From: Betaproteobacteria bacterium
GTDB taxonomy: Bacteria > Pseudomonadota > Gammaproteobacteria > Burkholderiales > SG8-39
DNA: 5,546 nt
Direction of reading: 5' to 3'
Assembly: GCA_004298295.1 (NCBI GenBank)
Contig: SCUH01000101.1
Coordinates: forward strand, 1 to 5,546
Each line of letters begins with the position of its first letter. The stretch's first letter is position 1. Of the stretch, positions 1 to 5,546 are shown in pieces. Made by a program: the position numbers and the translations under genes. A model generated the notes under the pieces. That model was given only the letters and a program-made list of their open reading frames with translations, made no database searches and was not told the origin of the DNA.

Positions 1-848
<848 letters not shown>

Positions 849-849
<1 letters not shown>

Positions 850-1655
850 CACTTGAGCCTTCGATTGTCGAGCGCGGGGAGCGATTGTCTCACCTCGGCG
901 AGCCGCCCGGCATCGGCCTCGGCGAGCACCACGCCTTCGCCTTCGGCGCGCTCGGCCAGCACCTCGCCCCAGGGGTCTACGACCATGCTGTGACCGTGGG
1001 TTCGCCGGCCGTTGGCATGCAGGCCGCCCTGCGCCGGCGCCACCACGTAGCAGAGGTTCTCGATGGCGCGCGCCCGCAGCAGCGTCTCCCAATGCGCCGC
1101 GCCGGTCACGGCAGTGAACGCCGAAGGCACGAACCACACATCGACATTGCCGCAGCGCCGGTACAGTTCGGGGAAGCGCAGGTCGTAGCAAACCGACAAT
1201 CCCAGACGCCCGAAAGGGGTTTCGAGCGCGATCGGCGAGTCACCGGGCTCGATGGTGCGCGTTTCGTCGTAGCGCTCTGCGCCCGCGTGAAAGGTGAACA
1301 GGTGCATCTTGTCGTAGCGCGCCACGCGCCGGCCCGCGCTGTCGTACACCAGACATGCGCTGCGCACGCGCGCCGGGTCGGCGCAGGCGATCGGCACGGT
1401 GCCGCCGACCAGCCACAGCCGATGGCGTTGCGCCATCTCGGCAAGGGCGTCCTGGATCGGGCCGGCGCCGTCGCGTTCTCGCAGCCTCAGCTTGTCGCTC
1501 TCGTGGCGCCCGAGAACGCAGAAGTACTCCGGCAGCGCGACCAGCTGTGCGCCTGCGTCGGCCGCCTGGGCGACGAGGCGCCGCGCCGCCTCGAGGTTCG
1601 GTGCCACTTCCGGGGCCGACACCATCTGCACCGCGGCAATGCGAACGCGCGCCAT
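849..1655 (-). CDS. Nit1-type carbon-nitrogen hydrolase, probable deaminated glutathione amidase
   Basis: A complete 268-residue member of the nitrilase superfamily. The catalytic set is visible: Glu43 in LPEYF, Lys116 in YDKMHLF and nucleophile Cys156 in SVCYDLRFPELYR. The second conserved glutamate is Glu131, 25 residues before the cysteine as in mammalian Nit2. The C-terminal half, with PSAFTAVTGAAHWETLLRAR at about 177-196, then AIENLCYVVA and GHSMVVDPWGEVLA, closely resembles the Nit1 branch. Nit1 and bacterial YbeM-type proteins hydrolyse deaminated glutathione to alpha-ketoglutarate and cysteinylglycine, repairing a transaminase side product in the cytosol. That activity is inferred here; omega-amidase (Nit2-like) or another small amide substrate is the alternative. 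The open frame runs upstream to about 2306, but that extension overlaps yhdP in another frame and is not nitrilase-like. The ATG at 1655-1653 gives the normal start MARVRIAAVQM. It overlaps the yhdP stop by one base, and its own TGA overlaps the tldD start by one base. Confidence 0.93.
858..862 (-). promoter_or_regulatory. Ribosome binding site of tldD
   Basis: Read on the minus strand, GAAGG lies eight bases before the tldD ATG at 849-847. It sits inside the last codons of the upstream hydrolase gene, so ribosomes ending that gene stop next to the tldD start. It supports this ATG as the start and suggests coupled translation. Confidence 0.6.
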
Positions 1656-4600
1656 CAGTTCCTGAACGCCGGATCGGTGGTGTCGGGCGGCGGCACGTCG
1701 GTGCGCTCCACCTTCGGGTCGCTCCAGCTTCCGCTCACCGCATACTCCGCGGAAAAGATCTGCCCGAACGGGTCCTTCAGCACCGCCTGCCCGACCGCGA
1801 CCCCGAGCGCGATCGCGGGATTGACGATGGTGGCGATCGTGGTCACGCCGCGGCGCACGCTCGGCACGACCCGCACCTGCAGGTTCTGCGATTCCCGCGC
1901 CAGGTCGATGTCGCCCTTCATCGTGACTTCGGCGGCCGAGCTGCGGATCTTGAGGTCCTCGGTGTGCGCCACGCCGCGCGTGACGGTGAATGCGCCCGAG
2001 ATGGCGTCGAATGCGTAGCCTCTCGCGGTGGCTTCGCTCAGGTTCAAACTGACGAGCGACAGGATCCGGCCGAGCCCGGCCTCGATGTGAGGGAATTGCG
2101 CGCTCTCTGCGTGCAGCGACAGCTGTCCCGCGAGGCTCGGAAAGTTCAGCATCATGGGGTCGCCGCTCCATTCCAGCCTGCCCTCGAGCGTCCCCTTGCC
2201 GCCGCTGACGCGGCCCGCATGGCCCAGTCGCTCGAGCAGCTTGCCGACGTCGCTCGATTCGAGCTTGAGCTCGAACGCGGTGCTCGAGGCGCTGCCGGTG
2301 CGCCACAGGCCCTTGCCGGTGAGCGCGCCCTCGGGATTGACCATCGCGATCCTGTCGATGCGCCAGTTCGGGCCGTCGTGCCGCGCCGCCACCTCGACGC
2401 GGCCGAAGCGGATGCGGCGATGCGAGAAGCTTTCGGCGACGAGGTCCACCGCCGGCAGTTCGCCGGCGTCGGCGGATTCCGGTAATGCACTCGCGCCGGG
2501 CGCCAGCTCCTTGGCCTGCGGATAAGCGTCGGGAACCGTGAAGTGCGTCAGCCGTGCCGCCAGCGTGCCGCGTCCTTCCGCGCGATAAACGAGGTCTCCG
2601 GCCAGTTCGGTCGAGTTCACGTTGGCGCTCCAGCCCGCGTCATCGGAACTGCCGTGCGCCGTAACCTTGTTGAGCCGCTTGCCGAGGACGTCGAGCGTGC
2701 CCAGGCGCAGGTCGAAGCTGCTGGCTCCGCCCCCGCCGCCCGCACGCAGCAGCGGCCGCCAGCGATCGAGGTCGAGCGCCGGCAGCGCGCCGTGAATCAT
2801 GAAGCCGCGACGCTCCGGCACGCGCGGCGCTTCCCCCGCCGACGGGTTGAGCACCAGCCCGCCCCGCAGCAGCAGCATCGAATCGCCCTGCCTCAGGCGG
2901 TGAAAATCCGCCGCCGCGACCGACCCCAGCGCGAGGGTGATGCGGTCGCGGTCGGTGCCGGGAAAAATCTCCAGACGCAGCGGCAGCGGCTCCGCCGCGT
3001 TTTTCGCGAGCGGCGGCGGCAGGTCGCTCGCCACGCCGCGCAACGACGATTCGAACGTGATCTGCGTGCCTGCGCCGCCCACCGCGACCGTCGCGGTATA
3101 CGGCGCGCTGCCCGAAAGCCTCGTGCGCCAGGGATGCTCGAAAAGCGCGCTCATGCCCGGCACCGTCGCCTCGCCGCGCGCCACGATCGCGACGCCGCCT
3201 TGCGGCGCGGTGCCGCCTGAAATCGCCACCGGGCCGCCGAAGAGCTGCCCGCGCACCTCGTTCAAGGAGAGCGCGGCCTCGGTAAAGTGCACCTGCCCCG
3301 AGGCGCGCTCGACCGGCGGCAGGCGCGCGTCGACGGTAATGCGGTTGGCGGCAAAACCGTAATCGCCGGCGATGCGCGATTTCGCCAGATCGTCGAGCGG
3401 CAGTTCGAGCTTGAGCTGCAGCCGGCCGCGGCCGTCGGCGCGGATGCCGTCGGTGAAGCCATCGATCATGCGGCGCACCGGGCTGTGCTGGATGTAGGCG
3501 AGAAACTCCGCGCTGGGTCCCTCGGCCTGACCGTTGATGCTCAGCAGCGCATGCTCGGCGAGCAGATTGGGGATGCCGACACGCACGTTCGAGATCGTGG
3601 CGCCGAGGATCCTGCCGGTCCGTCCCACGATGGCCATCTTGTCGCGCTCGAACAGCAGATCGCCGTCGATGCCCTCGATGCGCGGCCAGCCGCTCGCGTA
3701 ATCCAGCACCGCGCCCTTGACCCGCGCCGCGACCTGGAACTGGCCCTTGGACGCGTCGGCAAACGGAAACTCGCGCAGATCGCCCTTGAGGCGGAACCGC
3801 ACGTCGCTCGCCTGCCCGCCGAGGATCGCCCCCGCCAGCCATTCGCGCGTCACGCTGCCGAGGATCGACGACAGCGGCAGGTACTTCGCCGTGCGCCGCC
3901 CGTCGGCGCGCGTCAGCTGCGCCGAGAGATCGATCACGCCGGGACCGGTTCCCGCATACAGGTAACTGCCGAAGGCCGTGCCGGCCAGGTCCGCGTTGGC
4001 AAAGCTCAGGCTGGGAATGCGCACCAGCAGCGCCGCGGCGTCGCGCCGCTCCCACTGCACCTCGCCGTTGAGCGTTGCCAGGGCGATGCGCGGCTCGGGA
4101 AACACCCTGGGCAAGTCGAGCTCGGCCTGCGCCGAAGCGAGCTGCAGCGTGCCTTTCGCTTCGCTCGCCTCGAGGCTGCCGGAGAGCCCGGCGAAACCCG
4201 GAATCGTGCGCCAGGCATTCATCGCCAGGCCGCCGAAGCGCGCGCGCGCGTTGAACTTCGCGGCCTCCGGAAGCTCGCCCGTCCAGTCGAAGCGCACGTC
4301 GAACAGGTTGCCCTGCGGCGCGAGCTCCAGCAGCATCTGCCTCAGTCCCGCCGGGATTGGCACGAATTCCACGAGGTGCGCAAGCGGCGCCAGCTCGATC
4401 TGGTCCGCGGCGACCGAACCGCGCTGCGCGCGCTGCCCCTCGCCGCGCTGCCAGGTGGCGCGAAAGCTGGTCGATTGCATCGCGGGGCCGCGCGCTGCAG
4501 CGAGCGCCAGCTGGCGCACACCGAATTCGTAGCCCTGCGCGGTCAGCCGGCCGTGCAGCCTGCCGCGCACGGCAGACACTTCGAGAAGCGGAAGATCGGA

Positions 4601-5497
4601 CGCCAGCTGCGCGGCGACATCCGTCAGCGCGACATCCGCGGTGGCACGCGTGACCCTGCCCTGCCCGAGCGTGGTCCACAAGCGCAACGCACCCTGTCCC
4701 TTGCGCACATCGACCGGATAGTCGAACCACGCATGCCAGCCGGCAAGGTCGGTGTAGCCGAGTTCGGCGAACACGCGCCCATTCCAGGCGCCCGGTTCGG
4801 TGACGCTGCGCCCGACGAGCTCGGCGCGCAGGTCGAGCCCGCTGCCGAGCTCGCGCGGCGGGCGCGCCGACAGCCCGAAGGCGTGCGTGTCGCCGTCGTT
4901 GCGCAGGCGGAAATTGAGCGCCGTAAGCTGCAGCGGCGGCGCCCCGCGCTGCTCGTCGAGCCAGTCGATCTCGGCGTTGCGGATCTCGATCTCGCTCTGC
5001 GCCAGCACCCAGTCGGTGAACCCGCCATCGCCTTCGGCCCGCGCCAGCTTCATCCCGGCGACGTAGATCGCGCCCTGCGGATCGCGGCGCAGCGTCAGCC
5101 GGGGCCCGCTGATCGCGAGCGAGTGCAGCGCGAGCTCGTTGTGCAGGAGCGAGCGCCACGCCACGACGCCTTCGACTGCCGGCAGCACCAGGGCTTCGCG
5201 GCCGTCGCGATCGAACAGTCGCACCTCGGTGAACAGCAGCCGGGGCCGCAGCCCGTGCCAGGCCGCCTCGATGCGTCCGGCCGTCACCTTGAGCCCGACG
5301 GAACGCGAAACCGCGTCTACGATATCCTCGCGGTAGCGCTCGATATTGGGCAGCAGCCAGTAGCGGGCGCCCAGAAAGGCCAGCGCGCAGGCGAAAAACG
5401 CGCCCCATGCGAGCGCCTCCAGCATGCGCAGCCAGGGCCGCGCCGCGCTGGGAACGGTTCGCGGTTCGGTTTGCATCGGCGCCTTGTCGACGGACAT
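1655..5497 (-). CDS. yhdP: YhdP family AsmA-like protein, phospholipid transport to the outer membrane
   Basis: A complete 1280-residue protein, close to E. coli YhdP (about 1266). A short cytoplasmic N-terminus is followed by one hydrophobic segment at about residues 27-49 (LEALAWGAFFACALAFLGARYW). The family-typical stretch LLPNIERYREDIVDAVSR comes next. The rest is predicted periplasmic, with alternating beta-rich segments as in the TIGR02099/DUF3971 family. Landmarks are WRSLLHNELAL (114-124), EFPFADASKGQF (576-587), YASGWPRIEGIDGDLLF (600-616), QHSPVRRMIDGF (670-681) and QLFGGPVAISGG (751-762). The AsmA-like C-terminus includes GRILSLVSLNL (1143-1153), a hydrophobic TTIATIVNPAIALGVAVGQAVL (1219-1240) and YAVSGSWSDPKVERT (1252-1266). 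By family knowledge, YhdP is a long groove anchored in the inner membrane that, with TamB and YdbH, carries phospholipids to the outer membrane. A five-glycine run at 920-924 and a proline-rich tail (1267-1280) are probably flexible. Met8 (ATG at 5476-5474) is an alternative start. The gene leads the operon and its TGA overlaps the next ATG. Confidence 0.95.
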   Translation of the reverse strand: MSVDKAPMQTEPRTVPSAARPWLRMLEALAWGAFFACALAFLGARYWLLPNIERYREDIVDAVSRSVGLKVTAGRIEAAWHGLRPRLLFTEVRLFDRDGREALVLPAVEGVVAWRSLLHNELALHSLAISGPRLTLRRDPQGAIYVAGMKLARAEGDGGFTDWVLAQSEIEIRNAEIDWLDEQRGAPPLQLTALNFRLRNDGDTHAFGLSARPPRELGSGLDLRAELVGRSVTEPGAWNGRVFAELGYTDLAGWHAWFDYPVDVRKGQGALRLWTTLGQGRVTRATADVALTDVAAQLASDLPLLEVSAVRGRLHGRLTAQGYEFGVRQLALAAARGPAMQSTSFRATWQRGEGQRAQRGSVAADQIELAPLAHLVEFVPIPAGLRQMLLELAPQGNLFDVRFDWTGELPEAAKFNARARFGGLAMNAWRTIPGFAGLSGSLEASEAKGTLQLASAQAELDLPRVFPEPRIALATLNGEVQWERRDAAALLVRIPSLSFANADLAGTAFGSYLYAGTGPGVIDLSAQLTRADGRRTAKYLPLSSILGSVTREWLAGAILGGQASDVRFRLKGDLREFPFADASKGQFQVAARVKGAVLDYASGWPRIEGIDGDLLFERDKMAIVGRTGRILGATISNVRVGIPNLLAEHALLSINGQAEGPSAEFLAYIQHSPVRRMIDGFTDGIRADGRGRLQLKLELPLDDLAKSRIAGDYGFAANRITVDARLPPVERASGQVHFTEAALSLNEVRGQLFGGPVAISGGTAPQGGVAIVARGEATVPGMSALFEHPWRTRLSGSAPYTATVAVGGAGTQITFESSLRGVASDLPPPLAKNAAEPLPLRLEIFPGTDRDRITLALGSVAAADFHRLRQGDSMLLLRGGLVLNPSAGEAPRVPERRGFMIHGALPALDLDRWRPLLRAGGGGGASSFDLRLGTLDVLGKRLNKVTAHGSSDDAGWSANVNSTELAGDLVYRAEGRGTLAARLTHFTVPDAYPQAKELAPGASALPESADAGELPAVDLVAESFSHRRIRFGRVEVAARHDGPNWRIDRIAMVNPEGALTGKGLWRTGSASSTAFELKLESSDVGKLLERLGHAGRVSGGKGTLEGRLEWSGDPMMLNFPSLAGQLSLHAESAQFPHIEAGLGRILSLVSLNLSEATARGYAFDAISGAFTVTRGVAHTEDLKIRSSAAEVTMKGDIDLARESQNLQVRVVPSVRRGVTTIATIVNPAIALGVAVGQAVLKDPFGQIFSAEYAVSGSWSDPKVERTDVPPPDTTDPAFRN
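1660..1663 (-). promoter_or_regulatory. Ribosome binding site of the hydrolase gene
   Basis: AGGA on the minus strand lies four bases before the hydrolase ATG at 1655-1653, within the last codons of yhdP. The spacing is a little short but workable. It supports the short 268-residue form over the much longer open frame and fits translational coupling with yhdP. Confidence 0.55.
5482..5485 (-). promoter_or_regulatory. Possible ribosome binding site for an alternative yhdP start (Met8)
   Basis: On the minus strand AAGG lies five bases before the in-frame ATG of codon 8 (5476-5474), giving MQTEPRTVP. The first ATG (5497-5495) has only a weak GAGA four bases ahead (5502-5505). Either start leaves the membrane anchor intact. 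The longer form is annotated by default, but the Shine-Dalgarno match favours Met8 slightly. Confidence 0.35.
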
Positions 5498-5546
5498 TTT
5501 ATCTCTAAATGCAGGATCCGATTCAGAAAATCAAGCTTTCGCGCTA
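5498..5546 (-). promoter_or_regulatory. A+T-rich region upstream of yhdP, possible operon promoter
   Basis: This strip has 19 G/C in 49 bases, far below the rest of the window, and lies directly before the first gene of the operon. On the minus strand TTGATT (5529-5534) matches four of six bases of a sigma-70 -35 box. At the expected 17-base spacing there is only a poor -10 candidate, CATTTA (5506-5511). The composition suggests a regulatory region, but no convincing promoter can be pinned down, and the region may continue past the right edge. Confidence 0.3.
5509..5546 (+). CDS. Possible start of a divergent gene, perhaps glnE (cut by window edge)
   Basis: An ATG at 5509-5511 opens a plus-strand frame with no stop up to the right edge. 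Only 12 complete codons are visible, MQDPIQKIKLSR, followed by TA, which would give Tyr if the next base is C or T. From memory, betaproteobacterial GlnE (glutamine synthetase adenylyltransferase, a cytoplasmic nitrogen regulator) often starts with a short tail leading into an SRY-like segment. It can also be the divergent neighbour of yhdP. Against this, the stretch is A+T-rich and no clear Shine-Dalgarno sequence precedes the ATG. With so few codons it may be a chance frame in a promoter region. Confidence 0.3.
   Translation, partial: MQDPIQKIKLSR

Noticed and set aside
885..2018. A 377-codon plus-strand open frame antisense to nit and the end of yhdP
   Set aside because: Composition is Arg/Ala/His-rich with no family resemblance, while the minus strand encodes a complete nitrilase-family enzyme with all catalytic residues. 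It is a GC-driven shadow.
1656..2306. N-terminal extension of the hydrolase frame up to 2306
   Set aside because: The upstream part overlaps yhdP, is Arg-rich and is not nitrilase-like. The typical nitrilase start MARVRIAAVQM falls at 1655, with a Shine-Dalgarno-like AGGA ahead of it.
4238..4250. Alternating GC run of 13 bases
   Set aside because: It encodes ordinary residues (NARAR) within yhdP, and such runs are expected by chance in DNA this GC-rich.
2640..5408. A 922-codon open frame on the minus strand inside yhdP
   Set aside because: It runs in another frame of the same strand, is extremely rich in Arg and Ala, and has no recognisable domain. Stop codons are rare in off-frames of GC-rich genes, whereas the yhdP frame matches a known family along its whole length.

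Overview
The window is GC-rich (roughly two thirds G+C by eye). All confidently recognised genes lie on the minus strand and read from right to left: yhdP (5497 to 1655), a Nit1-type carbon-nitrogen hydrolase (1655 to 849) and the 5' part of tldD (849 to the left edge, cut there). The gene content and order yhdP - nit - tldD is a known proteobacterial arrangement. It occurs in Pseudomonas, and E. coli keeps yhdP next to tldD without the hydrolase. High G+C, the AsmA-like YhdP that serves a Gram-negative outer membrane, and a possible divergent glnE start suggest a beta- or gammaproteobacterium, more likely beta. The species cannot be named from this sequence.

Layout: 1-849 is tldD residues 1-283, including the zinc-binding HEAVGH motif. 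849-1655 is a complete 268-residue amidase with an intact catalytic Glu-Lys-Cys set. 1655-5497 is a complete 1280-residue YhdP with one N-terminal membrane anchor. 5498-5546 is an A+T-rich strip (19 of 49 bases G/C) that probably holds the start of the transcription unit. It also contains the first 38 bases of an open plus-strand frame that may be the start of glnE.

Both gene junctions have the same one-base overlap: TGATG, in which the stop TGA and the start ATG share an A. Each downstream start has a Shine-Dalgarno-like sequence inside the end of the gene before it. This points to one translationally coupled operon. The products are not steps of one known pathway. YhdP is linked to phospholipid delivery to the outer membrane, Nit1-type amidases to hydrolysis of deaminated glutathione (metabolite repair), and TldD to a TldD/TldE zinc protease. 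Coding covers 5497 of 5546 bases. I found no RNA gene, mobile element, CRISPR array, long repeat or terminator, and nothing I would call a new biological system. The points worth a second look are the coupled junctions, the uncertain yhdP start and the compact divergent region at the right edge.
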